Below are positions 6,859-14,645 of a stretch of DNA of 15,547 bases, piece by piece. Position 1 is the stretch's first letter. Every line of letters begins with the position of its first letter. The notes beneath the pieces are model-generated. The model ran no database searches. It was given only the letters and a program-made list of their open reading frames with translations, and had not been told where the DNA came from. The position numbers and the translations under genes were made by a program. Origin of the DNA: Ramicandelaber brevisporus (taxonomy: Eukaryota; Kickxellomycota; Ramicandelaberales; Ramicandelaberaceae); contig MU602736.1 of assembly GCA_025201865.1 (NCBI GenBank), positions 36,941 to 52,487 on the forward strand. Reading direction: 5' to 3'.

Positions 6859-8238
6859 TTAGAAGAGTGCAAAGAGAATTGGGACAAATGCAAGTGAAGC
6901 GGTGAGGGCAGCGGCGCCGTTGGTACCTTGCTTCTCGTTGCCCTTGCTGCCGCCAGACTTCTTGGAGTCTCCGCTGCCAGAACCAGAGTTGGAGCCAGAG
7001 CCAGAGCCAGAGCCGCTGTTGTTGCTGTTGTCAGAGCCACCATTGCTGCCGCTGTCAGAGCCACCAGAGCCACCACTGCCACCGTTGACATCGGAGGAAC
7101 CATCGGAGTTTGGCTTGGAGGAGCCGTTGCCGCTATCGCCAGAGGTCGAGGATGTTGGCTTGGCGGACTGGCTATCAGAGGAGGTCTTGCTTGGAGATGA
7201 GCCGTTGCTGCTAGTAGCGGGAGAGCCAGCGCTGGATGAAGTAGATGGGGTTGCTGGCTTCGATGGAGTTGGGTTTGGCTTGTCGCCACCATCGGAGGGG
7301 CTTGGATTGCCTCTGCCGGCAAGCAGGTCAGCCTGGGAGATGCCGGTGTTGGACGAGATCCATCCAAGATACTGCGAGGCACGGGTGTAGAAGCCAATAG
7401 TGCCATCAACGGCACAAGCCTTGCTCTGTGGCTCCTTGTAGTTAACCTCAAAGGACACAAGACCGGCCAGGGAGTACGAGCCAGCGCCTCCAGCCAAGAG
7501 TGGGCCTCCAGAGTCACCGTAGCAAGTGCCCTCGTTGTTCTGTGGAATGGTGCAGATGAACTGGCCGTTGGAATCGGTGTACTCACTAGCACCCTTCTGG
7601 CAGGTAGCAGTGTCACCAATGGTCAGGGTGGCCTTCATCAAGTTGCTTGCACCGAGGTTACCGTTGTTGTCGGTACGGCCCCATCCGGCAATAGTGAACT
7701 TGTTGCCAGCGCTGATTGAACCGCTGAAGATTGGCACCTGCTTAGTGTTGCTGTTGAGCGTAAGTGGAGCAGAAAGCTTCAAGAGACCAATGTCCTGGTG
7801 CATGTTTGATGGATCATACTGCGAGTGTGGAATAACTCTCTCAACGCGAACGGCACTGCTTGCAGAGTTGGTGTTGCGACCAACCATGACAGTCAGCTGG
7901 CCGGCTGGCGTAGTCGTAAACTGGCCGGGTCCGTTTGCACCTGGGTTTGCCGAGGAGAGACAATGCGCAGCGGTAAGAATCCACTGAGATCCGATGATGG
8001 ATCCACCGCAAGAGTTCCAGCCGTTGGAGAAAATGAGAGCAGCAAATGGTGCTTCGTTGGATGCAGCAACGGTTCCACCGATGACATTGTCGTTGTTGGC
8101 ACCGTTTCCGAATCCAGTGCCGCTGTCGCCGCTGCTGCTGCTTCCGTCAAGCGGAAGAAGAGGCTCCAGGCCAGGTGCTGCCAGGACGGCAGTAGAGGCA
8201 GCCGCCAGGACTGCAATGGAGGTGATCGAAACGCGCAT
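6859..8238 (-). CDS. Secreted S1-family serine protease with Ser/Gly-rich, GPI-type C-terminus
   Basis: The 459-residue precursor has a signal peptide (about 1-20), a short propeptide, and an S1A chymotrypsin-fold domain starting at VIGGT (52-56). The catalytic triad is visible: His92 in TAAHC, Asp149 in HQDIGLLKL, Ser243 in GDSGGP. Residues that set specificity differ from trypsin: the base of the S1 pocket (chymotrypsin 189) is Gly237 rather than Asp, and position 216 appears to be Glu264. The residue before the mature N-terminus is Asn51, not Lys/Arg, so activation should not need a trypsin-like enzyme. After about residue 310 comes a long Pro/Ser, then Gly/Ser-rich region, then a hydrophobic end (about 440-459) suited to GPI anchoring. 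Secretion and proteolysis are strongly supported; cell-wall or membrane anchoring is inferred. Likely extracellular nutrition or host/prey protein degradation, but substrate is unknown. Confidence 0.93.
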   Translation of the reverse strand: MRVSITSIAVLAAASTAVLAAPGLEPLLPLDGSSSSGDSGTGFGNGANNDNVIGGTVAASNEAPFAALIFSNGWNSCGGSIIGSQWILTAAHCLSSANPGANGPGQFTTTPAGQLTVMVGRNTNSASSAVRVERVIPHSQYDPSNMHQDIGLLKLSAPLTLNSNTKQVPIFSGSISAGNKFTIAGWGRTDNNGNLGASNLMKATLTIGDTATCQKGASEYTDSNGQFICTIPQNNEGTCYGDSGGPLLAGGAGSYSLAGLVSFEVNYKEPQSKACAVDGTIGFYTRASQYLGWISSNTGISQADLLAGRGNPSPSDGGDKPNPTPSKPATPSTSSSAGSPATSSNGSSPSKTSSDSQSAKPTSSTSGDSGNGSSKPNSDGSSDVNGGSGGSGGSDSGSNGGSDNSNNSGSGSGSGSNSGSGSGDSKKSGGSKGNEKQGTNGAAALTASLAFVPILFALF

Positions 8239-8945
8239 AATTCCCGCTCTATTTATATACTGCTACTAATCCTGCGCAGGAGAAGAAAGAAAGAAAGAAA
8301 GAATGGGAAAGTAAGAAAAAAGACGAGGAGGTCGAGATGCAGAAGACGACGGAGATTGCGACTGAAGACAGGAGGGGGAGAAAGACTCTGAGGCTCAAAC
8401 GGTAGTAGCAACGACGTGAATACTAACTCTTTTACTCTAGCTACTAATCGGTATATCTACTCTGCAGAAGAAGAAGAAGAAGATGCAACAAGGAGGAGGA
8501 AGTAGAAGAGGAAGGTGGGTGGAGTTGTAAGAAGAAGCCGACTTCGACGATCGTCTCAACACACAACACACCGCACGCAGCAACAGTAATAAAAAAAGGA
8601 ACGGCAGCAGCAAAGGAACAGTGGGCGGCGCAAAAGCCGTGACTTGAACTCCGACATCTTATTTTTAGCCTCACAATACCAGCTCATGTATCCACGAGCC
8701 CCATTGGACTGTGCCTGCCCTGAATGTCCCTGACAAAATGAATTCAAAAATAAAACCAAAATAAAGCGCTCATATACTTGCAACCCACAAAGATGGCCTG
8801 ATCGCTACTAGCACATTGCGAGGGATACAACCAGTATACAACGGAATTAGTATAGCTTTTTAAGGAGAACAAACGTAGGTGGTTATCATTTTGTGTGAGT
8901 ATTTTGATTTGTTTTGATTCGATTTGATGTGTATTGATGTTACTA
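8239..8945. other. Intergenic (707 bp): protease leader/promoter and RNR1 3' flank
   Basis: From 8280 to about 8400 and again at 8465-8540 the plus strand is purine-rich, meaning CT-rich leader or promoter sequence for the minus-strand protease. Just upstream of the protease ATG the minus strand has a run of TTTC units followed by CTGCGCAG (about 8276-8310), another acceptor-like site. The half near 8946 is the RNR1 3' flank, with a 7-bp hairpin (8682-8699; one G-U pair in the minus-strand RNA) and a GATT-rich tract (8900-8940). I found no tRNA, snoRNA or coding region that I can support. Confidence 0.5.
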
Positions 8946-11507
8946 TTAACCGCTGCACATGACACAGGCGTCAGCGTTGTCGATGGAGCAGGCGAGGGCT
9001 GCATCGTCAGTGTTGATTGGGGCATCGCGGGCTGGGTTGAGCAGGACACCAGCCGGCGAAGCAGTAGCAGAGCCAGTAGCGCTCTTCTCGCCACCACTGG
9101 TAGCAGCCTTCTCGGCAGCAAGCTGAGCCTTGAGCTTGGTCTGATCAATGGTGAACTTGATGGCATCGGCGGCTGGACGAGTGCGCATGTAGTACATGCC
9201 CGTCTTGAGACCGCGCTTCCAGCCGTAAAAGTGCATGGAGGAAATGCGGCCAAACTGCGGATCAGCCAAGTGGATGTTCAGACTCTGCGACTGGTCAATG
9301 AAGGCGCCACGGTCAGCAGCCATGTCGAGAATGACCTTCTGCGAGATTTCCCAGGTGGTCTTGTACAGCTGCTTGATCTTTTCTGGGATGGCAGCAATGC
9401 GCTGGATGCTACCGCCGTCAGCAATGATGCGGTTCTTCATGTCCTCGTTCCACAGACCGAGCTCGACCAAATCGCGCAGCAGCCACTGGTTCACAACTTG
9501 GAACTCACCAGACAGCACACGGCGGGTGTAAATATTGCTGGTGTATGGCTCGAAGCACTCGTTGAAACCAAGAATCTGACTGGTGCTGGCAGTTGGCATC
9601 GGAGCAACGAGCAGAGAGTTGCGAACACCGTGTGTAGCAATCTTGGCGCGCAGCGCGGTCCAGTCCCAGAGATCGGATGGGCCAATCTTGGCGGCAGCAT
9701 GCTGGTCAAGGCCGTCGCGAGCACGGGCCTCTTCGATCCACAGATCAAACTGCAGCTTGCCCTTGGACATTGGAGAGCCCTCGTAAGTCTCGTATGGGCC
9801 GTCCACCTGGGCAATCTCGGAACTAGCCTCGAGAGCAGCGTGGTAAATGGTCTCAAAGATGAGCTTGTTGAGCTTGCGAGCCTCTGGCGAGTCAAATGGA
9901 TAGCGCATCAGGATGAAGGCATCGGCAAGACCCTGGACTCCGAGGCCGATTGGGCGATGGCGCATGTTGGAGCGACGAGCCTCCTCAACTGGGTAGAAGT
10001 TGACATCAATGACGCGGTCCAGGTTCTTGGCCACAACCTTGGCAACGCGGTGCAGACCTTCAAAGTCAAAGGTACGCAGCTTCTCGGCCTTGCCAGTCAG
10101 CGGATCGAGCGGTGCCTTTGGATCAGAGTTCTCCTCCACCTTGACAAACATTGGCAGGGCAATGGATGCCAGGTTGCAGACGGCTACTTCATCTGGGCTG
10201 GAGTACTCAACAATCTCCGTGCAGAGGTTGGAGCACTTGATTGTGCCAAGGTTCTGCTGGTTGGACTTGCGGTTGCAAGCATCCTTGTACAGCATGTACG
10301 GCATGCCGGTCTCAACCTGAGCCTCGACAATGGCGTGCCACAGCTTCTGCGCCTTGATGGTCTTGCGCGCCGCTCCAGACTTCTCGTACTTTTCATAGAG
10401 AGCCTCAAACTCCTCGCCCCAGACTTCGGCGAGACCAGGAGCCTCGTTCGGGCAGAAGAGACTCCAGTCACCGTTGGCTTCGACACGGCGCATGAACAAG
10501 TCTGGAATCCACAGAGCGTAGAACAAGTCACGGGCACGCTGCTCCTCCTTACCAGTGTTCTTCTTGAGGTCGAGGAAGGCGAAGATGTCGGCGTGCCATG
10601 GCTCAACGTAGATGGCGAAGGAGCCTGGACGCTTGTTGCCACCCTGGTCAACGTAGCGAGCAGTGTTGTTGAACACACGCAGCATTGGCACAAGACCGTT
10701 GGAGATGCCGTTGGTGCCGGCAATGTAGGAGCCCATGGAGCGGATGCAGTGCACGTTCAGGCCGATGCCGCCAGCAGACTTGGAGATCATGGCGCAGGTC
10801 TTGAGAGTGTCATAAATGCCCTCAATGGAGTCGCCCTTCATCGTCAGCAAGAAGCAGCTAGAGAGCTGTGGACGCGGAGTGCCAGAGTTGAACAGAGTTG
10901 GCGATGCGTGAGTGAAATAGCGCTTGCTCATCAAGTCATACGTCTCGAGAACCTTCTCGACGTTATCACCATGGATGCCAACAGCGACACGCATGATCAT
11001 CTGTTGCGGACGCTCGGCTACCTCGCCGTTAATCTTGAGCAGATACGAGCGCTCAAGAGTCTTGAAGCCAAAGAACTGGTAGGACATGTCGCGCTCATAG
11101 TCAATGGCAGCATCCAGGACATCCTTGTGGCGCTGGACAACGCCATAGGTGTGGTCGCTGATCATTGGCGAGTGCTTGCCGTTCTTGGGGTTGATATAGC
11201 GGTAGAGCGCCTCGATGACATCAGAGAACTTGTCGTGGGTGCGCTTGTGTAGGTTGGAGACGGAGAGACGGGCAGCAAGAACGGCATAGTCTGGATGGGT
11301 GGTGGTCATGTAGGCACAGGTCTCAGCGCACAGCGTGTCCAGCTCAACGGTGGTGACGCCTTGGTAGACACCCTGGATAACCTTCTGAGTAACTGCGGGC
11401 GGATCGACGTAATCTGGGTCGAGACCGCCGCTCAGCTTGACCATACGCTTGGTGATCTTGTCGAACGCCACACCCTCCTTGCGACCGTCGCGCTTGATAA
11501 CGTACAT
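8946..11507 (-). CDS. RNR1: Ribonucleoside-diphosphate reductase large subunit (class Ia, R1)
   Basis: This 853-residue protein makes deoxyribonucleotides for DNA synthesis, together with the small subunit R2. The N-terminal ATP-cone (about 1-90) includes Asp57, the position at which a yeast mutation (D57N) relieves dATP inhibition, so feedback control is probably kept. Active-site residues are all present: Cys218 (in SSCFLL), Asn427-Leu-Cys429-Thr-Glu431, and Cys444 (in AVCNLAS). The radical-transfer tyrosine pair is Tyr772-Tyr773 in [11 protein letters not shown], and the C-terminal redox arm ends in CVMCSG (Cys848, Cys851). Strong signature matches include [20 protein letters not shown] and [12 protein letters not shown] start at ATG 11507 because [11 protein letters not shown] is the conserved N-terminus; the open frame beyond it has no ATG. 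No intron interrupts the coding region. Its neighbours give no functional link. A TATA-like box is at 11752-11759, and the leader carries a 50-codon upstream ORF unless spliced. Confidence 0.98.
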   Translation of the reverse strand: MYVIKRDGRKEGVAFDKITKRMVKLSGGLDPDYVDPPAVTQKVIQGVYQGVTTVELDTLCAETCAYMTTTHPDYAVLAARLSVSNLHKRTHDKFSDVIEALYRYINPKNGKHSPMISDHTYGVVQRHKDVLDAAIDYERDMSYQFFGFKTLERSYLLKINGEVAERPQQMIMRVAVGIHGDNVEKVLETYDLMSKRYFTHASPTLFNSGTPRPQLSSCFLLTMKGDSIEGIYDTLKTCAMISKSAGGIGLNVHCIRSMGSYIAGTNGISNGLVPMLRVFNNTARYVDQGGNKRPGSFAIYVEPWHADIFAFLDLKKNTGKEEQRARDLFYALWIPDLFMRRVEANGDWSLFCPNEAPGLAEVWGEEFEALYEKYEKSGAARKTIKAQKLWHAIVEAQVETGMPYMLYKDACNRKSNQQNLGTIKCSNLCTEIVEYSSPDEVAVCNLASIALPMFVKVEENSDPKAPLDPLTGKAEKLRTFDFEGLHRVAKVVAKNLDRVIDVNFYPVEEARRSNMRHRPIGLGVQGLADAFILMRYPFDSPEARKLNKLIFETIYHAALEASSEIAQVDGPYETYEGSPMSKGKLQFDLWIEEARARDGLDQHAAAKIGPSDLWDWTALRAKIATHGVRNSLLVAPMPTASTSQILGFNECFEPYTSNIYTRRVLSGEFQVVNQWLLRDLVELGLWNEDMKNRIIADGGSIQRIAAIPEKIKQLYKTTWEISQKVILDMAADRGAFIDQSQSLNIHLADPQFGRISSMHFYGWKRGLKTGMYYMRTRPAADAIKFTIDQTKLKAQLAAEKAATSGGEKSATGSATASPAGVLLNPARDAPINTDDAALACSIDNADACVMCSG

Positions 11508-11532
11508 CTGGGCTTGTTTGTCCTTGAAAAAG

Positions 11533-11685
11533 TTAAGAGTTGACGTAGAAATCAAAACAATAAGAAAAAAGTATGTGTGCGGGTTTTGGTTGTTTGTTTT
11601 GAGAAAGTTTGTTGCTCTGGCGTAGTGTTGTGTTGTAGTGGAATGGAGTGCTGAGGAGAGGAAAAGCAGAAAGGAAAACAAACAT
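11533..11685 (-). other. Upstream ORF in RNR1 leader (50 codons)
   Basis: An ATG at 11685 opens a frame beginning [11 protein letters not shown] and stopping at 11533, 25 bases before the RNR1 ATG and in a different frame. It lies between the TATA-like box and the start codon. If retained in the mature mRNA it should reduce RNR1 translation; it may instead be removed as part of a leader intron. Confidence 0.4.
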
Positions 11686-11751
11686 GGACGACACACGCTT
11701 TCCAAACTCGCTCCGCACAACAACAACAGCAACAACCGCTCTCCTCTCCTC

Positions 11752-11759
11752 CTTTTATA
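11752..11759 (-). promoter_or_regulatory. TATA-like box of RNR1
   Basis: On the minus strand the sequence reads TATAAAAG, preceded by a GC-rich CTGCGGG. It is about 245 bp before the RNR1 ATG, implying a leader of about 200 bases if it is used. Confidence 0.5.
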
Positions 11760-12019
11760 CCCGCAGCACGCATTAGAAATACACTACATCCACAAAGGCG
11801 AGCCAACCGAAAAATTCAAACACACCTGGCTCTCTCGATGTAGAGAGACTGTGCATTTGGCGTAATTATTTTCTTTCGTCGTTGAAAAGAGGAGCAACTT
11901 TCGTGTTTGTTTACATGTAGCTTTGTAATTAGATCCGATATGTAAGGAACAAAAAAGACGTCATTTCGTCTCCTTCTCCCCTCTCCTCTATCTCAATGAC
12001 TATCATCCCTTATACAACT

Positions 12020-12107
12020 CGACGATTCAATTCGATTCTATTCGATTCGATTATACTCGACTCGATATGATACGATATAATATGAAATGATATGAAATGA
12101 TTCATTT
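12020..12107. repeat. Degenerate AT-rich short tandem repeat
   Basis: Runs of GATTCGATT/ACTCGA pass into GATATGATAC and then a repeated GATATGAAAT. The units are imperfect. It lies 160-250 bp beyond the eL27 stop and may help 3' end formation, which is only a guess. Confidence 0.6.
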
Positions 12108-12267
12108 CCGAATTAAGATTGATTGCAGTTGTCATCGCCACAGCAAACCAAAAACAAAACAAATCCGAAGCAAACAAAAGCAAACAAAAGCAATGCTGCC
12201 GTTATTTTTTTTCTTCTTATTTCGACGTTTTCTTTTTGTTCAAGGATGAGGCGAAGATACACATTTC

Positions 12268-12678
12268 TTAGAAGCGGAGCTTGGTGAAGAACCACTTGTT
12301 CTTGCCCTCCTTGTGCAGAGCCTGGAAGGAGGTCTTGACGGCAGCCTTGGCCTTGCGACGAAGGGTGACATCCTTCAGAGCATCGCTTGGGACAAGATCC
12401 TTCAGGGAAACCAGATCGAGGCCGTAACGAGTTGGCATAATGTGGTTGTAGTTGACGTACTTGATGAATGGCTTAACGCGAGTGCGCTTGGCAAGGGTCT
12501 TAGCGCCCATGCTCTTAACAACCTTGCGTGGGTAGCGCTCGACGCCGGCAACAAGAGCGTGGCCGTACTTGCGCTCCTTGCTGCCCTCATCAATGTTGCG
12601 GATGATCACAGCCTTCTTGCCAGCCTGACGGCCCTGAAGAAGAAGAACGACTTTGCCTGGCTTCAGGAACTTGACCAT
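12268..12678 (-). CDS. RPL27: Large ribosomal subunit protein eL27
   Basis: The 136-residue protein has exactly the usual eukaryotic eL27 length. It shows the KOW-like N-terminus (FLKPGKVVLLLQGRQAGKKA), the YGHALVAGVERYPRKV segment and the conserved ending KEGKNKWFFTKLRF. It is a structural component of the cytosolic 60S subunit. The coding region is continuous, whereas budding yeast RPL27 genes carry an intron. The start context on the minus strand is AAAAATGG, favourable for initiation. The next gene to the right is divergent and 1.2 kb away. Confidence 0.98.
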   Translation of the reverse strand: MVKFLKPGKVVLLLQGRQAGKKAVIIRNIDEGSKERKYGHALVAGVERYPRKVVKSMGAKTLAKRTRVKPFIKYVNYNHIMPTRYGLDLVSLKDLVPSDALKDVTLRRKAKAAVKTSFQALHKEGKNKWFFTKLRF

Positions 12679-13235
12679 TTTTTATACTGCTGAACTCTGA
12701 CTGATGATTTTCGGTTTTAACGTGCTGAAGGGTGATGCGAATCTGAGAGAGACCGATCAAAACCACATATTGTGTAGATCAAGCGCGGGCGGGCCGCCAT
12801 TGTTGTTTGAGCCAAAAAACTGGAGAGGGGAGAGTGCTGAATTTAATTTTAAAAAAAATGCGAGCTCTCTCTCTCTGTGTCTCTCTCTGGTACAAAATAA
12901 TTTTGCATGTGAGTGGAAATTTTGCTGTTCTCTTTGTTCTTTTTCCCAGATTTTGGAACTTTTCTTTGATAAATAGTCGAAGATATACGCAAGGAAACAA
13001 AATATGCGATGCAAGCCGGTAATTTTGCAATAACATATTGTCTGCTGCACTTTACTCACTATTATGAATATGTTCTATATTGCTCGTTTGATACTAAAGT
13101 GCGCTTTGGTTAAAAGATATGCCTTTCAAACAGCTATTTAAGCTTCGATGATGGCAATGGCGTGATACACAAGTTGGCTGCACACACTGCATCCCACTTC
13201 GGCATATATACAGTCAACCTGATTTGTACATTACT

Positions 13236-13260
13236 GTTAACAGTTAACAGTTAACAGTTA
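13236..13260. repeat. Heptamer tandem repeat GTTAACA (3.6 copies)
   Basis: Three perfect GTTAACA units followed by GTTA. Each junction creates the palindrome GTTAAC, so the tract can pair with itself. It is in the gene-poor stretch with no gene closer than about 550 bp. Confidence 0.95.
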
Positions 13261-13352
13261 TTCTTTCTTTGTAGCACTGTGAAATTGCAATTAACATAAA
13301 ACGTGAGAAGTTCAGTTCGTACACGATTTGTGCTGCCTTCTACAGCTTGTAA

Positions 13353-13449
13353 CAGAGTTGCAAATCACGCCATCCATGTGGGATGCATGTTTCAGAATCA
13401 AAGCAACTCTGAGACTGTGCACTGTTGTGCAGCATGTTCTTTTTACATG
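13353..13449. repeat. Cluster of inverted repeats
   Basis: CAGAGTTGC (13353-13361) is the exact reverse complement of GCAACTCTG (13403-13411) and encloses a smaller hairpin (CATCC/GGATG). Two further short hairpins follow at once: TGCAC-TGTT-GTGCA and CATGT-TCTTTTT-ACATG. Together they could fold as three successive stems, but chance pairing is not excluded. Confidence 0.45.
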
Positions 13450-13764
13450 TGTGTTTTTGCGATCGGTCTGATGCCGAGGTGACTGTTGACGTGCAAATGT
13501 GCACCGCATGTGTATGTTTTTTTGCAGTCTATTCGTTCCGCTCCGAGACATTGCGTTCCCGATTCATTCAGTGCGTATGTGTGCATCCACCTTTGTTGCA
13601 AGTAGCACAAAATCCACAGTCTTGTACGGGTACTCGTTCGAAGAAGCAGAGAGAGGTGGCACGCTGCGAGCTCTCTTTCCACTCTCTCTCTTATCCCGTA
13701 AACATATCAGTCTTTTGTGGAAATGTAAGGCTGCTCACGATGCCTGCGATATGTTCTTTGAATG

Positions 13765-13770
13765 TATAAA
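13765..13770 (+). promoter_or_regulatory. TATA box of the 110-residue gene
   Basis: GTATAAATGGG lies 138 bp before the ATG at 13903. A start site some 30-60 bp downstream would give a leader containing the CATCA repeat (13819-13841). Confidence 0.55.
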
Positions 13771-13818
13771 TGGGAGCAGCATTCGCTCTTCGTCTCCAAA
13801 ATAGTCATTCAACTTCTA

Positions 13819-13841
13819 CATCACATCACATCACATCACAG
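13819..13841 (+). repeat. CATCA pentamer repeat in probable 5' leader
   Basis: Just over four head-to-tail CATCA units, 60-80 bases before the ATG. The probable leader is otherwise C/T-rich and contains TTTTTCCAGCAG. Confidence 0.85.
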
Positions 13842-13902
13842 CTTCTCCCAGCAATATTTTTCCAGCAGTTTCATCTCTCGCCTACTATCTCCCCTTCCAC
13901 AA

Positions 13903-14235
13903 ATGACAAAGACGTTGCAAGGTACCATTAGCGCAGAAGGCCATGCGATCGGTAATTTTCCAACTGATCAAGGTCATATTGTGGCCCATGTTTATCAGCT
14001 TGTTAAAGTTGCACTTAGATTCGAAAAGACCCCTGCTACTCTTGAGTACGAAGATATTGCTGACCTCAAGGGTGAATTCAAGATTGATGAAGGCTCGGTG
14101 ATTGGACCAAAAGAACTCCGTCTTTCACTCACAAGCGAATCTGGCAAGAAGGCGAAGATTACTGCCAAATTTGAGTCGGAAACTATGCGCTTGCCCCCAA
14201 TAGGTACCGTTAGTTTTGAAAACGTAGAAGAGTAA
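13903..14235 (+). CDS. Hypothetical protein, 110 residues
   Basis: I do not recognise this protein. It starts MTKTLQGTISAEGHAIGNFP and has no signal peptide, membrane segment or cysteine. Its pattern of alternating polar and hydrophobic residues (for example GHIVAHVYQLVKVALRF at about 24-40 and LRLSLTS, AKITAKF near 72-90) suggests a small beta-rich fold, with an acidic tail (VSFENVEE). I chose ATG 13903 because the open frame upstream reads through the CATCA repeat and because the TATA box at 13765 places transcription start shortly before. The clean codon structure, the promoter and a stop followed by AT-rich sequence make it a probable real gene. Likely cytosolic; function unknown. Confidence 0.65.
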   Translation: MTKTLQGTISAEGHAIGNFPTDQGHIVAHVYQLVKVALRFEKTPATLEYEDIADLKGEFKIDEGSVIGPKELRLSLTSESGKKAKITAKFESETMRLPPIGTVSFENVEE

Positions 14236-14645
14236 ATTGTAACTCTCCGTTTTCTTCATTAAGTTTTTAGTTCCCTATTCTTGCCGTTTTATTACTATTA
14301 AACAGTAGCATCTCCTTTGGATAAGCAATTCAGACTCGTTCACTCATCAGTATAACTGCGACGGGATGATGATAGACTATAAATATATCAAGATGGCAGA
14401 TACGAGTCACTGATTTTGCTGTGAACATAGCCACATTTTGCAACTACACTGTCTCTAGATGTAAACTAAGGCACCTACTGCATTTCTCGATGACAATGAA
14501 TAATGGCTATCCTGCCAACATGGATGCAGTTTGTATGTGCGTGTCGTGTCGTGTCTTGTTGTACCATTTTTTCGTTTTTTTACTTTACTTCCTGACCTGC
14601 TCACGTCAATACACTCAGAGAATAACACTTTATAGACAAAGTCAG
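14236..14645. other. Intergenic (410 bp): 3' flank of the small gene, promoter and leader of Vps20
   Basis: A TATA-like TATAAATATAT is at 14378-14388. After it come a 6-codon upstream ORF (14393-14413), ATGs in frame with Vps20 at 14490, 14496, 14520 and 14535, and a T-rich stretch at 14560-14590. The leader ends GTCAG directly before the Vps20 ATG. A GTAAAC at 14461 could be a donor for a 185-base leader intron ending there; this is conjecture. Confidence 0.45.
14378..14388 (+). promoter_or_regulatory. TATA-like element of Vps20
   Basis: TATAAATATAT lies about 260 bp before the chosen ATG, on the coding strand. The AT-rich surroundings make it a moderate call. Confidence 0.4.

Larger units (their letters stand above)
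11508..12267. other. Intergenic (760 bp): RNR1 leader and promoter, eL27 3' flank
   Basis: 11508-11750 is the RNR1 leader on the minus strand. From about 11760 to 11990 lies promoter sequence with a CRE-like half-site (GACGTCAT at 11957-11964). No ACGCGT box is present here, although RNR1 genes of yeasts commonly use one. 12020-12110 is a degenerate repeat of GATTCGAT and GATATGAAAT-like units, and 12165-12192 has a repeated CAAACAAAAG; both lie in the eL27 3' flank. Confidence 0.5.
12679..13902. other. Gene-poor stretch (1.2 kb) between divergent genes
   Basis: The left 150 bp should be the eL27 promoter. There are CT runs at 12861-12890 and 13666-13692, a heptamer repeat at 13236-13260, and a set of nested inverted repeats at 13353-13449. 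A TATA box at 13765 and a CATCA repeat at 13819-13841 belong to the gene at 13903. Open frames in 13425-13769 (+) and 13312-13682 (-) have no recognisable domains, are Cys/Ser-rich and overlap each other, so I do not call them genes. Confidence 0.5.

Noticed and set aside
6902-7390. Pro/Leu/Glu-rich open frame opposite the protease tail
   Set aside because: It is the complement of the Ser/Gly-rich repeats of the protease gene.
8252-8259. TATA-like TATATAAA before the protease ATG
   Set aside because: It is only about 14 bases from the ATG, too close to direct a leader that includes the start codon.
8620-8700. Possible tRNA on the minus strand (GTTCAAGTC resembles a B box)
   Set aside because: The T-arm would have two mismatches in five pairs, and no convincing A box, anticodon arm or acceptor stem can be placed.
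8934-11252. 772-codon open frame on the plus strand opposite RNR1
   Set aside because: It is an antisense shadow caused by RNR1 codon usage; no domain is recognisable, whereas RNR1 shows all catalytic residues.
11508-11735. 76-residue N-terminal extension of RNR1 in the same open frame
   Set aside because: It has no ATG and no family counterpart; [11 protein letters not shown] is the conserved R1 N-terminus.
13180-13220. CTTCGGCATATATACAG resembles the start of U6 snRNA
   Set aside because: The conserved ACAGAGA and following U6 core are absent.
13312-13769. Overlapping open frames on both strands in the gene-poor spacer
   Set aside because: Short, Cys/Ser-rich, mutually overlapping and lacking any domain or coding pattern.
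14360-14420. Box C-like ATGATGA with a CTGA downstream (C/D snoRNA)
   Set aside because: No terminal stem and no clear C'/D' pair; the site overlaps a TATA-like promoter element.
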